64,000 nucleotides of DNA from Streptomyces mirabilis (lineage in GTDB: Bacteria; Actinomycetota; Actinomycetes; Streptomycetales; Streptomycetaceae): assembly GCF_018310535.1 (NCBI RefSeq), contig NZ_CP074102.1:1364001-1428000 (forward strand), in the 5' to 3' direction. The notes beneath the pieces were generated by a model. It was given only the letters and a program-made list of their open reading frames with translations. It did not search any database and was not told the DNA's origin. This document shows, one piece after another, positions 16,250 through 25,348 of this stretch (the first letter of the stretch is position 1; each line of letters starts with the position of its first letter). Both the position numbers and the translations under genes were made by a program.

Positions 16250-17464
16250 TCAGCTCAGCCGCACCGGCAGCACCCGGTAGCCGTGGCCGATGAAGGACTC
16301 GGCGAGGCGGGCCGGACCCCGTGTGTCGTCGAGGCCCAGGTCCGGGAAGCGGGCGAAGAGCGCGGGGAGCGCGAGGGACGCCTCCAGACGGGCCAGCGGG
16401 GCGCCGATGCAGTGGTGGACACCGTGGCCGAAGGCGAGGTGCTCCTTGTCGGCGCGGCCGAGGTCGAAGCGGCCCGCGCTCTCGCCGTGCCGCAGGGGGT
16501 CGCGGCCGGCCGCCGCGTACGTCGCCAGGATCGCGTCGCCCCGCGCGATCAGCGTGCCGTCGGGGAGCTTGATGTCCTCGACGGCGTACCGCAGCGGGAG
16601 GTTGGCGATGGAGGGGGCCCAGCGGAGGGTCTCCTCGATCACCTCGCTCCAGGGGATCTCGCCGCTGCGTACGCGCAGCCGCTGCTCGGGGTGGGTCAGC
16701 AGGGCGTGGACCGCGTTGCCGATCAGATTGACCGTGGTCTCGTGACCCGCGCCGATGACGAGGAGGAGGGTGTCGATCAGTTCGCTCTCGGAGAGCTGCG
16801 AACCCTCCTCGTCGCGTGCCGCGATCAGGGCGGTCGTCAGGTCGTCGCCCGGCTGCTCGCGCTTGGCGGCGACCAGTCCGGCGAGCAGTTCGTGGATCTC
16901 CCGGTAGGTGGCCATGGCCTGTTCGGGGGTGATGGTGGTGTCCATGTTGGCCTCGATGAGGCGCGCGGTGTCGGCGCGCCGGTCCTCGGGCAGGCCGAAC
17001 AGCTCGCAGATCACCTGCATCGGGAGCGGGTGCGCGTAGGCGGACCGGAGGTCGACCCGCCCGTCGGGGGCCTCGGCCATCCGGTCGAGCAGCGTGGCGG
17101 CGAGTTCCTCGATACGGGGTTTGAGCGCGTCCGTACGGCGTTTGGTGAACGCGGGCGAGACGAGTTTGCGCAGCCTGCGGTGGTCGGCGCCGTACGCGGT
17201 GAACATGTTGGTCACGCCGACCCAGAGGGTGATCCAGCTCTCGCGGTACTCGCCGCTGATCCAAGCCGGCCAGTGCTGGTTGGGGTCCTTGGAGACCCGG
17301 TCGTCGGCCAGGAGCCGTTTGAGGATCTCGTACTGGGTGGGCGCCCAGGCCCGTATCCCGCCCGGCAGTTCGATGAGGGCCGCGGCGCCGCGGTCGCGCA
17401 GCAGATCCGCCTCGCCGTGGAGGTCGGCGCCCGCGGGGTCGATGACGTGGGGCTGGTCCGGCAC
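16250..17464 (-). CDS. Cytochrome P450 (CYP107-like)
   Basis: A 404-residue soluble bacterial P450. The oxygen-activating I-helix motif is AGHETT, the ExxR helix is EETLRW, and the haem-binding loop is [15 protein letters not shown] with the axial cysteine. The GTG start at 17464 is preceded by AGGAG at good spacing. It hydroxylates or otherwise oxidises an unknown small molecule and needs a ferredoxin and reductase from elsewhere, as none are adjacent. Its stop is ten bases from the NodB gene stop (convergent). A 16-base palindrome about 90 bases upstream may be an operator. Confidence 0.94.
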   Translation of the reverse strand: MPDQPHVIDPAGADLHGEADLLRDRGAAALIELPGGIRAWAPTQYEILKRLLADDRVSKDPNQHWPAWISGEYRESWITLWVGVTNMFTAYGADHRRLRKLVSPAFTKRRTDALKPRIEELAATLLDRMAEAPDGRVDLRSAYAHPLPMQVICELFGLPEDRRADTARLIEANMDTTITPEQAMATYREIHELLAGLVAAKREQPGDDLTTALIAARDEEGSQLSESELIDTLLLVIGAGHETTVNLIGNAVHALLTHPEQRLRVRSGEIPWSEVIEETLRWAPSIANLPLRYAVEDIKLPDGTLIARGDAILATYAAAGRDPLRHGESAGRFDLGRADKEHLAFGHGVHHCIGAPLARLEASLALPALFARFPDLGLDDTRGPARLAESFIGHGYRVLPVRLS

Positions 17465-17549
17465 GTGGACTCCTGCTCTTTGGACCGGTCGGCCGTCGAG
17501 GCCCCCGGCACCTCGGGCGACCGGTGGATCATGGGGGGCACAGGGGAAA

Positions 17550-17565
17550 CGGGGAGCGCTCCCCG
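17550..17565. promoter_or_regulatory. 16-bp perfect palindrome between P450 and ankyrin genes
   Basis: CGGGGAGCGCTCCCCG is self-complementary and lies in the 267-base divergent intergenic region, 86 bases upstream of the P450 start. The central AGCGCT resembles LacI-type sites. It could also act as a short hairpin; operator function is inferred. Confidence 0.45.
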
Positions 17566-17668
17566 GATAGCCTGATGCCTGGCGGACCGTGTGTCAACAG
17601 CCTCGGCGCGAGGGGGAGTTGCCCGCGGCCGGGCCGAAATCGACGGGCGGTCGGGCGGGCGGCGCGGT

Positions 17669-17674
17669 TAGCAT
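17669..17674 (+). promoter_or_regulatory. Candidate -10 box for the ankyrin-protein gene
   Basis: TAGCAT fits the TANNNT consensus and predicts a start site around 17681, giving a leader of about 50 bases that contains the GAAGGGGGG ribosome-binding site before the ATG at 17732. No convincing -35 hexamer was found. Confidence 0.35.
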
Positions 17675-17731
17675 CGTGTGCTCTCGGCCTCGCGCCGTGG
17701 GGGCGGGGCTTTGACGAGGGAAGGGGGGCGT

Positions 17732-18967
17732 ATGGGCGGGGAGTCACTGACGGCGGCTGTGCGGAGTGGGGACGTGAAGGCGGTGACGGCGCTCCTGGAC
17801 GCCGGCGGCGACCCCGACACCGTCGACGACCGGGGCACGCCCGCGCTCTGCCTGGCGGTGGACGGCTTCGACCTGGCCACTGTCGAGGTCCTCATGCGCG
17901 ACGCCCGGCTGGACCGGGTCGTGGACGGCCAGACCCCGCTGCTGCGGGCGGTCGACCGTGGCGCCTGCGACATCGTGAACGCGCTCATCAACCATGGGGC
18001 GCAACTGTGGCACAAGGACCGTGAGGGACGCGACGCCCTGGCACTGGCCCGGTCCTGGCACGAGACGGGCGCCGTGGCCGAGTTGCGCCGCAGGAGTGGT
18101 TCGGCGGGAACGGTGCGGCGCGAGACGGTTCGTGACGAGCACGGGGTGAGCGTCGAGGAGCTGACGCTGGGAGGTCTGACGGTCCGTACCGGGCACAGCA
18201 CGATCCTGACGGCGCTGGAGCCCCGGTACGGGATCAGGACCTCGTTCACCGAGCTGCTGTCGAGGGCGCTGGCCGAGCCGGACGTCGACCACGAGATCTG
18301 GTGGGTGACGACGAATGTCCTCCAGGAGCGCCGCGATCGCGCCACGTGGGACATGTCCGCCGCCCTGCGGGACCGGCAGGACCCGCTGGAGCGGTACTTC
18401 GGTGCGGAAGTGCTCCGGCTGTTCAACCTGTTCGACTACAGCGACGAGGCACCGTTCGACGCCCCACTGGTCGATCTCTTCCTGCCGTGGGCCGCGCGTG
18501 AACCGGATGCGCGCGTGCTGAGGCCCCTGACCGCGGGACTGTCCGGCGCCATGGATCCCCGCGCCGAGCCACCTCTGCACGACCTCGCCCGGCATGCCGA
18601 CAGCGGGGTCCGGGGATGGGCGGTCTTCGGTCTGCGGTACGGAGTCGACGCCGGGCACCGTGACGCCCTGGCCACGGTCCTCGCGTGTACCCGGGACGCG
18701 GCGGCCGAGGTCCGCCGGGGGGCCTGCGCCGCACTGGTCTCCGCGCCCGCGGATTCCGAGGTCTCGGACGCGCTCGCGGCATGCCTCACCGACGAGACGG
18801 AGGACGTACGGGTCACCGCGGCCGTGCAGTTGGCCCTGCGCGACGATCCGCGCGGGGACGAGATCCTGGCCGCTCTCGCCGACACCGACGAGGACGGTCC
18901 GTACTTCGGGCAGCTCTACGACGTATGGCGGCACCGCCGGAAAGCGGACGCGGCCGCGCCGCGCTGA
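17732..18967 (+). CDS. Ankyrin-repeat and HEAT-repeat protein
   Basis: A 411-residue repeat protein. Residues 1 to about 140 form three or four ankyrin repeats (LTAAVRSGDVKAVTALLDAG, TPALCLAVDGFDLATVEVL, TPLLRAVDRGACDIVNALI). Residues from about 290 resemble HEAT/armadillo repeats (LATVLACTRDAAAEVRRGAC, LTDETEDVRVTAAVQLALRDD). Both are protein-binding scaffolds and no catalytic domain is visible. The ATG at 17732 has a strong GGGGGG-type ribosome-binding site; an upstream in-frame GTG at 17678 lacks one. The binding partner is unknown. Confidence 0.88.
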   Translation: MGGESLTAAVRSGDVKAVTALLDAGGDPDTVDDRGTPALCLAVDGFDLATVEVLMRDARLDRVVDGQTPLLRAVDRGACDIVNALINHGAQLWHKDREGRDALALARSWHETGAVAELRRRSGSAGTVRRETVRDEHGVSVEELTLGGLTVRTGHSTILTALEPRYGIRTSFTELLSRALAEPDVDHEIWWVTTNVLQERRDRATWDMSAALRDRQDPLERYFGAEVLRLFNLFDYSDEAPFDAPLVDLFLPWAAREPDARVLRPLTAGLSGAMDPRAEPPLHDLARHADSGVRGWAVFGLRYGVDAGHRDALATVLACTRDAAAEVRRGACAALVSAPADSEVSDALAACLTDETEDVRVTAAVQLALRDDPRGDEILAALADTDEDGPYFGQLYDVWRHRRKADAAAPR

Positions 18968-19032
18968 CCCGCGGGGTCGTGGGTGGGTCGGGGCCGTCGA
19001 GTGGATCCCGTGGCGCGGCCGGTCGGGCCGCC

Positions 19033-19038
19033 TACGAT
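19033..19038 (+). promoter_or_regulatory. -10 box of a probably leaderless SRPBCC gene
   Basis: TACGAT is followed by six bases and then the GTG at 19045. No ribosome-binding site is present. The geometry matches leaderless transcription in streptomycetes. Confidence 0.5.
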
Positions 19039-19044
19039 CGGTCC

Positions 19045-19488
19045 GTGGTCCTCTTCCAGCTGGAACGCGTGTCCCCCTCTCCCGTCGAAGAGAGCTGGCG
19101 TCGCCTCACCGACTGGCCCCGGCATGCCGCCGTCGTCCCGCTGACCCGGGTCACCGTGCGCACCCCGCCGCCGACCGGCGCGGGCACGGTGTTCGTCGCC
19201 CGGTCGGGGGTGGGCCCGATGGCCTTCGACGACCCCATGGAGGTCGTCACCTGGCGACCGCCCCGGGACGGGGGCACGGGGAGGTGCCGACTGGTCAAGC
19301 GCGGCACGTTCGTCACGGGGTGGGCCGAGATCGAGGTCCGCCCGGCGGCGGGCGGGGGGTCGCGAGTGCTCTGGCGGGAGGATCTGACCGTACGGTCGCT
19401 GCCGCGGTTCTTCGACCGGCCGCTGGGCTGGGCGGGACGGTGGATGTTCGGGCGAGCGGTGAAAGGGCTGCTGCGGCCGGAATCCTGA
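19045..19488 (+). CDS. SRPBCC-fold protein
   Basis: A 147-residue protein with the START/Bet v1-like pattern: an amphipathic N-terminal strand (VLFQLERVSPSPVEESWRRLTDWPRHAAVVPL), alternating central strands and a long C-terminal helix (RWMFGRAVKGLLRPES). SRPBCC proteins bind hydrophobic ligands or act as polyketide cyclases or stress proteins, and nothing here identifies the ligand. The open frame runs far upstream, but the GTG at 19045 lies six bases behind a good -10 box and gives the usual family length. Confidence 0.82.
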   Translation: MVLFQLERVSPSPVEESWRRLTDWPRHAAVVPLTRVTVRTPPPTGAGTVFVARSGVGPMAFDDPMEVVTWRPPRDGGTGRCRLVKRGTFVTGWAEIEVRPAAGGGSRVLWREDLTVRSLPRFFDRPLGWAGRWMFGRAVKGLLRPES

Positions 19489-19540
19489 CGCTCCGTGCCC
19501 GCGGGCGGGTCGCGCACCCATGCAGGAAACGGGGTAATTG

Positions 19541-19546
19541 TAGGCT
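19541..19546 (+). promoter_or_regulatory. -10 box of a probably leaderless PP2C-regulator gene
   Basis: TAGGCT ends seven bases before the ATG at 19554, and no Shine-Dalgarno sequence intervenes. The local dip in G/C content supports a promoter here. Confidence 0.5.
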
Positions 19547-19553
19547 TTACATC

Positions 19554-22520
19554 ATGAATACACGGCTGGCTCTGCTCAGCGCGGTGGACCCCGGTGTCAC
19601 GGAGAGTGAGATTTTCCGGCTGGCGCTCCAGCACGCGATGGGGGAGCTGGGTGCCCTGGGGGGAATGATCCATCTGCGGGGCCCCATGTCCGCGCTGCGT
19701 CTGGTGTCGGCGAGCGGTCTTCCCGCGGTCCTCACCCGGCCCTGGGAGATCATCGACCAGGAAGGCCCGCTGGCCCCGGCCCGGGCCCTGTACCAGGGCC
19801 GGGGCGTGTGGATTCCGCCGGGATCCGGCGAACAGCCCGGCTCCGCCGGATCCGGTGCGGTCTCATGGCCCGGGACCGGGCTGGCGGCCGTGCCGGTGTT
19901 CAGCGGCGACCGCGGTATCGGCGCGCTCACCGTGGTGACGGGCGGGCAGGGGGAGCCGACCGTCGAGCAGTGGGGTTTCCTGCAGGCCGTGATCGCCTGG
20001 ACCGAGGAGCGCATGCAGCAGGCACCGCCGCCCGCTCGGCCGCCCCGGGAGGAACTGAGCGGTGACCGGCTGCGGCAGGCTCTGCAGGAGGTCCGAGTCG
20101 GCTCGTGGGACTGGAACGTCGAGACCGGCGAGCTGGTCTGGGACGAGGCCGCCCTTGAGCTCTACGGCACCAGGCCGGCCGAGTTCACCGGCAGGATCGA
20201 GAACTGGATGAGGATCGTCCACCCCGACGACCTGGCGCCGACCCTGGGGGCGGCCGAGAAAGCGCTCCGGAACCGTACGGTGTTCGAGGCCGAGTACCGG
20301 GTGCGTCGCCTGGACGGCACCTACGGATGGACCCAGGCCCGCGCCCGGGCGACCTACAACGCTCAGGGCGAACCCGTACGGATGATCGGCGTGGGCTGGG
20401 AGAGCAACGAGTCCCGCTCCGCCCGCGACGCGCTCAGCCGGGCTCTTCGCCACATGAGTGACGGCTTCCTCGCCGTGGACGACCGCTGGCGGATCACCTT
20501 CCTGAATCTGGCGGCCGAGCGCATGCTGGGCTCCTCCGAGGAGGAGCTGTTCGGCCGTGTCCTGTGGGAGCTTCCCTCCGTCCGGCAGGTCCCCGATCTG
20601 GAGAAGCGCTGCCGGGAGGCCGCCGCCGCGCAGCAGCCCGCCGGCTTCGACATGGACACTCCGGACACCGGGCGCCGCCTCCACCTGCGGCTGGTCCCGG
20701 GACCCGACGGCCTCACCCTCTACTTCACCGACGTCACCGAGATTCGGCGGCACGAGGACGAGCGGGCCGCCGCCGAGCGGGCCGCCGCCGAGCGCGCCGC
20801 CCGGATCGCCGAGCTGACCGCGTCCCTCGCCAAGGCGACGACCTCCCGGGACGTGGTGGACGCCGTCGCGCAGCGCGTGCTGCCGCCGTTCGGCGCCACC
20901 GGCCTCGTGGTGCAGGCCATCGAGGGCGACCGGGCGTACAACGTCGGGGCAGTCGGCTACCCGCCCGCCTTCCTCGACACGATCAACGGCCGTGCGCGGG
21001 TGGTCCGCGACCCGGTCTGGGACCCGATCAGCTCCGGCACGCCGCTGTTCCTCTCCTCACGCGCGGAGTACGCGGCCCGCTACCCCGAACTCGCCGCCCG
21101 GCCGCCCCAGGCGGGCAAGCAGGCCTGGGCGTTCATGCCGCTGACCGTGTCCGGGCACACGTTCGGGGTGTGCGTGGTCTCCTTCGACCGGCCGCGCCGT
21201 CTCAGCGACGAGGAGCGCACCCTGCTGACCACGACCAGCGCGCTGGTCGCGCAGGCCCTGGAGCGGGCCCGGCTCTACGACGCCGAACACACCCGTTCCC
21301 AGGAACTCCAGCGCAGCCTGCTCCCCAGCCGCCTGCCCGAACTGCCCGCGTGCACCGCTGCCGCCCGCTATCTCCCCGCCGGACAGGGCATGGACGTCGG
21401 CGGCGACTGGTACGACATCATTCCTCTCTCCGGCGGTCGGGTCGCCCTGGTCGTCGGTGACGTGATGGGCCACGGTCTGCCCGAGGCGGCCACCATGGGG
21501 CGGCTGCGCACCGCGGTGCACACCCTGGCCGACCTCGAACTTCCCCCCGACGAGATCATGAGCCACCTCAACGACATCGTCGGCGGCATGGCCGAGGAGT
21601 CCTACGCCACCTGCCTGTACGCGCTCTACGACTCCACCACCCAGATCTGCTCCGTCGCCCGCGCCGGGCACCCCCCGCCCGCCGTGGTCCACCCCGACGG
21701 CAGTGTGTACATCCCCGAACTCGCCCCCGATCCGCCGCTCGGCGCGGCGGAGCCGCCCTTCGAGACCTTCGAGATGACAGTGCCGGACGGGAGCCTGCTC
21801 GTCCTCTACACCGACGGCCTGGTCGAGTCGGCCACCCGCGAGATCGACGACGGCATGGCCGAACTCGCCCGGCTGCTGCGGGCCGCGCACGAGGGGCCCG
21901 GGGACATGGCAGCCGATCTGGAGCGCCTCTGCGACACCGTCACCGCAGGACTCCTCCCCGCCGAGCACTCCACCGCCGACGACGCGGCCCTCCTCATTGC
22001 CCGCCTCCACGCGCTGACCGACGACGACATGGCTTCCTGGCTGCTCCCCGAGGACCCGCGAGCGGCCGGGCAGGCCCGCCGCCACATCCGCGAGCAGCTT
22101 CACACCTGGGGCCTGGACGACCTGACGCCGACGACCGAACTCCTCGCCAGCGAGCTGGTCGGCAACGTCGTGCGCCACGCGAAGGGACCCGTGCGGCTGC
22201 GCCTCCTGCACGGCCCCGAGCTTGTCTGCGAGGTCTTCGACGGAAGTCTGACCGTGCCGCGCATCCGCCGGGCGTCGGAGACCGACGAAGGCGGACGCGG
22301 ACTGCAACTCGTCACCGCGCTCTCCCGGCGCTGGGGCACCCGCTACACGGCGACCGGAAAGTGCATCTGGACCGAGCAGCCACTGCTCGGCCCGGAGGGC
22401 CCGACAGGCCTGCCCACCGACGTCCTGGACCTTCCGCTCCTGGACACCGAGGAGTTCGCCCGAGACCTGGACGCGCTCACCTCCGGGGACCAGGAACTGC
22501 CGGGCCCGGCCCCCCAGTAG
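19554..22520 (+). CDS. GAF-PAS-PAS-GAF-SpoIIE phosphatase-HATPase regulator
   Basis: A 988-residue soluble signalling protein. In order it shows a divergent GAF-like region (1-160), PAS domain (about 175-285, VGSWDWNVETGELVWDE), second PAS (about 295-395), a short alanine/glutamate coiled coil (AAAERAAAERAARIAEL), GAF (about 410-575), a PP2C/SpoIIE phosphatase (about 590-800; GGDWYDIIPL, VGDVMGHG, LYTDGLVE, DDAALLIA) and a C-terminal HATPase_c anti-sigma-type kinase (SELVGNVVRHA, EGGRGLQLVTAL). The phosphatase aspartates are all present. Such proteins set the phosphorylation state of anti-anti-sigma factors in partner-switching circuits. No sigma or anti-sigma gene is adjacent, so the partner is unknown. 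Confidence 0.93.
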   Translation: MNTRLALLSAVDPGVTESEIFRLALQHAMGELGALGGMIHLRGPMSALRLVSASGLPAVLTRPWEIIDQEGPLAPARALYQGRGVWIPPGSGEQPGSAGSGAVSWPGTGLAAVPVFSGDRGIGALTVVTGGQGEPTVEQWGFLQAVIAWTEERMQQAPPPARPPREELSGDRLRQALQEVRVGSWDWNVETGELVWDEAALELYGTRPAEFTGRIENWMRIVHPDDLAPTLGAAEKALRNRTVFEAEYRVRRLDGTYGWTQARARATYNAQGEPVRMIGVGWESNESRSARDALSRALRHMSDGFLAVDDRWRITFLNLAAERMLGSSEEELFGRVLWELPSVRQVPDLEKRCREAAAAQQPAGFDMDTPDTGRRLHLRLVPGPDGLTLYFTDVTEIRRHEDERAAAERAAAERAARIAELTASLAKATTSRDVVDAVAQRVLPPFGATGLVVQAIEGDRAYNVGAVGYPPAFLDTINGRARVVRDPVWDPISSGTPLFLSSRAEYAARYPELAARPPQAGKQAWAFMPLTVSGHTFGVCVVSFDRPRRLSDEERTLLTTTSALVAQALERARLYDAEHTRSQELQRSLLPSRLPELPACTAAARYLPAGQGMDVGGDWYDIIPLSGGRVALVVGDVMGHGLPEAATMGRLRTAVHTLADLELPPDEIMSHLNDIVGGMAEESYATCLYALYDSTTQICSVARAGHPPPAVVHPDGSVYIPELAPDPPLGAAEPPFETFEMTVPDGSLLVLYTDGLVESATREIDDGMAELARLLRAAHEGPGDMAADLERLCDTVTAGLLPAEHSTADDAALLIARLHALTDDDMASWLLPEDPRAAGQARRHIREQLHTWGLDDLTPTTELLASELVGNVVRHAKGPVRLRLLHGPELVCEVFDGSLTVPRIRRASETDEGGRGLQLVTALSRRWGTRYTATGKCIWTEQPLLGPEGPTGLPTDVLDLPLLDTEEFARDLDALTSGDQELPGPAPQ

Positions 22521-22574
22521 CCGACCGGCGGCCGCGTCACCCCCCGCGCTCCCCCGACGCTCCCCCGACCCGGC

Positions 22575-23726
22575 TCAGGCCACCGACCCGATCCGCCGTG
22601 CCGGAACCGACGTCGCGTCGTGGTGGATCGGCGTGTGTGCCCCGGTGAGCGACACCCCGCTCCCCCCGCGCCGGTTGGCCACGATCTCCGAGGCGATGGA
22701 CAGGGCCGTCTCCTCGGGGGTGCGGGCGCCCAGGTCGAGGCCGATGGGGGATCTGAGGCGCGCCAACTCCAGTTCGGTGACGCCTACTTCGCGCAGACGG
22801 TCGTTGCGGTCCAGGTGTGTGCGGCGGGAGCCCATCGCGCCGACGTACGCGACCGGAAGCCGCAGCGCGAGCCGCAGCAGCGGTACGTCGAACTTGGCGT
22901 CGTGGGTGAGGACGCACAGGACGGTCCGCGCGTCCGTCTCCGTGCGCTCCAGGTACTTGTGGGGCCACTCGACGACGATCTCGTCGGCGTCGGGGAAGCG
23001 GGTGGTGGTCGCGAAGACCGGGCGGGCGTCGCACACCGTGACGCGGTACCCCAGGAACTTGCCCATACGGACCAGCGCCGACGCGAAGTCGATCGCCCCG
23101 AACACGATCATGCGCGGGGGCGGCACGGACGACTCGACCAGAACCGTGAGCGGCGCTCCGCAACGAGAGCCCTGCTCTCCGATCTCCAGGGTGCCGGTGC
23201 GGCCCGCGTCCAGGAAGGCGCCCGCCTCGCCGACCACCGTGCGGTCCAGCTCGGGATGGGCGCCGAAGCCACCCTCGTACGAGCCGTCGGGGCGGACGAG
23301 CAGCGCCCGGCCCCGCAGTTCGGCGGGACCGCCGACGATCCGCGCGACCGCCGCCGCCTCCCCTTTCGCGGCGGCGGCCAGCGCGGAGCCGAACACCGGC
23401 CGGGCGGGGTCGCCCGCCCGGACCGGCGTGACGAGGATGTCGATGATGCCGCCGCAGGTCAGACCGACGGCGAAGGCGTCCTCGTCGCTGTATCCGAAGC
23501 GCTCCAGGACGCTCTCGCCGTCCTGGAGCGCCTGCCGGCACAGTTCGTAGACCGCGCCCTCCACGCACCCGCCGGAGACCGAGCCGATCGCCGTGCCGTC
23601 GGAGTCGACGGCGAGTGCGGCGCCGGGCCGGCGGGGCGCGCTGCCGCTGACGGCCACCACGGTGGCCACGGCGAAGTCGCGTCCCTGCTCGACCCACCGG
23701 TGCAGCTCTTCGGCGATGTCCAGCAT
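22575..23726 (-). CDS. xdhC: XdhC/CoxI-family xanthine dehydrogenase maturation factor
   Basis: A 383-residue cytosolic protein with the XdhC N-terminal domain (VATVVAVSGSAPRRPGAAL, GSVSGGCVEGAVYE) and a C-terminal Rossmann-like domain (MIVFGAIDFASALVRMGKFLGY, later AYVGAMGSRR). XdhC binds molybdenum cofactor, assists its sulfuration and inserts it into the large subunit of xanthine dehydrogenase. The start ATG has AAGGAG eight bases upstream. It lies 55 bases behind the purine permease gene on the same strand and two genes from the dehydrogenase subunits, so a purine-catabolism role is well supported. Confidence 0.93.
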   Translation of the reverse strand: MLDIAEELHRWVEQGRDFAVATVVAVSGSAPRRPGAALAVDSDGTAIGSVSGGCVEGAVYELCRQALQDGESVLERFGYSDEDAFAVGLTCGGIIDILVTPVRAGDPARPVFGSALAAAAKGEAAAVARIVGGPAELRGRALLVRPDGSYEGGFGAHPELDRTVVGEAGAFLDAGRTGTLEIGEQGSRCGAPLTVLVESSVPPPRMIVFGAIDFASALVRMGKFLGYRVTVCDARPVFATTTRFPDADEIVVEWPHKYLERTETDARTVLCVLTHDAKFDVPLLRLALRLPVAYVGAMGSRRTHLDRNDRLREVGVTELELARLRSPIGLDLGARTPEETALSIASEIVANRRGGSGVSLTGAHTPIHHDATSVPARRIGSVA

Positions 23727-23781
23727 GTCTCGGTCTCCTTAACAGGGGGTGCGTGGAGGGTCGTCGACCGGAAGGAGCGTG

Positions 23782-25239
23782 TCAGTGCACGCCCATCCAG
23801 CTCTCGATCGGATTCAGGGCGAAGAAGACGAGGAAGATCGCCGTCAGGCCCCACATGAACGCCCCGATCTCCCGGGCCTTGCCCTGGGCGATCTTGATGG
23901 CGACGTACGACAGCACTCCGGCCGCGACGCCCGCGGTGATGGAGTACGTGAACGGCATCACGACGACGGTCAGGAAGACCGGGATCGCGGTGGCGCGGTC
24001 GGCCCAGTCCACGTGGCGGGCGTTCATCATCATCATGGCGCCGATGACCACCAGTGCCGCCGCCGCGACCTCGCCGGGGACGATCGCCGTCAGCGGGGTG
24101 AAGAAGAGACAGGCCGCGAAGAACAGACCCGTGACGACGGACGAGAGGCCCGTACGGGCGCCCTCGCCGACCCCGGTCGCCGATTCGACGAAGACCGTCT
24201 GGCCCGACGCGCCCGCGACCCCGCCGACCGCTCCGCCCGCGCCGTCGATGAACAGCGCCTTGGACAGACCCGGCATCCGGCCCTGCGCGTCGGCGAGCTT
24301 GGCCTCCGTGCCGACGCCGATGATGGTGGCCATCGCGTCGAAGAACCCGGCGAGGACCAGCGTGAAGACGATCATGCCGACCGTCATCACTCCGACGTCG
24401 CCCCAGCCACCGAACTCGACCTTGCCGAAGAGTGAGAAGTCCGGCATCGAGACGGCGCTGCCGTGCAGTTCGGGGGCGCCGCTCGCCCACTGCTTGGGGG
24501 CGATGACGCCGAGGGCGTTGAGGATCACGGCGAGTACGGTGCCGCCGACGATGCCGATCAGGATCGCGCCGGGGATGCCGCGCGCCTGGAGCATGAAGAT
24601 GGCGAGCAGCGTGGCGGCGAAGAGCAGGACCGGCCAGCCGGCGAGTTCACCGGCCGGGCCGAGGGTGACCGGGGTGGACTTCCCCTGGTGCACGAATCCG
24701 GCCTTGTAGAAGCCGATCAGCGCGACGAACAGGCCGATGCCCATGGTGATGGCGTGCTTCAGCGCCAGCGGGATCGCGTTCATGATCATCTCGCGCAGGC
24801 CGGTGACGACCAGGAGCATGATGACCACTCCGTAGATCACACACATGCCCATGGCCTGCGGCCAGGTCATCTGCGGGGCGACCTGCGAGGAGAGCACTCC
24901 GGAGACGGAGAGTCCGGCGGCGAGTGCCAGGGGCACCTTGCCGAAGAAGCCCATCAGGAGCGTACTGAAGGCCGCCGCGAACGCCGTCGCGGTGATCAGC
25001 GCGTTCTGGCCGAGTGTGTGCCCCGCCGCGTCCTTGCCGGACAGGATCAGGGGGTTGAGCAGGAGGATGTACGCCATCGCCATGAAGGTGGTGACGCCGC
25101 CGCGCACCTCACGCGCGATCGTGGATCCCCGCTGGGATATGTGGAAGTAACGGTCGAGCCAGGACCGCCCGGCCGGGACGCGGGTTCCCGCACCCGCGTC
25201 GTCGGCGACGGTCCTGGGCTCCACTGACTGCTGGGTCAT
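23782..25239 (-). CDS. NCS2-family (AzgA-like) purine permease
   Basis: About 485 residues with 12-14 predicted helices. It is recognisable by TTFMAMAYILLLNPLIL near the N-terminus and GASGQTVFVESATGVGEGARTG in the middle, a signature of AzgA-type adenine/guanine/hypoxanthine transporters. An in-frame ATG exists at 25254, but the ATG at 25239 has GGGAG at proper distance and is preferred. It sits between the dehydrogenase subunits and xdhC on the same strand, so it likely imports the hypoxanthine or xanthine consumed by the enzyme. A perfect 21-base palindrome lies 36 bases upstream of the start. Confidence 0.93.
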   Translation of the reverse strand: MTQQSVEPRTVADDAGAGTRVPAGRSWLDRYFHISQRGSTIAREVRGGVTTFMAMAYILLLNPLILSGKDAAGHTLGQNALITATAFAAAFSTLLMGFFGKVPLALAAGLSVSGVLSSQVAPQMTWPQAMGMCVIYGVVIMLLVVTGLREMIMNAIPLALKHAITMGIGLFVALIGFYKAGFVHQGKSTPVTLGPAGELAGWPVLLFAATLLAIFMLQARGIPGAILIGIVGGTVLAVILNALGVIAPKQWASGAPELHGSAVSMPDFSLFGKVEFGGWGDVGVMTVGMIVFTLVLAGFFDAMATIIGVGTEAKLADAQGRMPGLSKALFIDGAGGAVGGVAGASGQTVFVESATGVGEGARTGLSSVVTGLFFAACLFFTPLTAIVPGEVAAAALVVIGAMMMMNARHVDWADRATAIPVFLTVVVMPFTYSITAGVAAGVLSYVAIKIAQGKAREIGAFMWGLTAIFLVFFALNPIESWMGVH

Positions 25240-25275
25240 GGTGCCATCTCCCAAGGTTCACAGGGGCACCCGCGT

Positions 25276-25296
25276 CAGCAACCACGGTGGTTGCTG
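25276..25296. promoter_or_regulatory. 21-bp perfect palindrome upstream of the purine permease gene
   Basis: CAGCAACCAC and GTGGTTGCTG are exact inverted 10-base arms around one G. It lies in the 109-base gap between the dehydrogenase large-subunit gene and the permease gene. There is no U tract, so an operator or mRNA-stability hairpin is more likely than a simple terminator. Confidence 0.55.
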
Positions 25297-25348
25297 CGGG
25301 ATTTGGGATGGTGCACGACCCGGGGGACGGCCCGAGACGAACAGAGGG

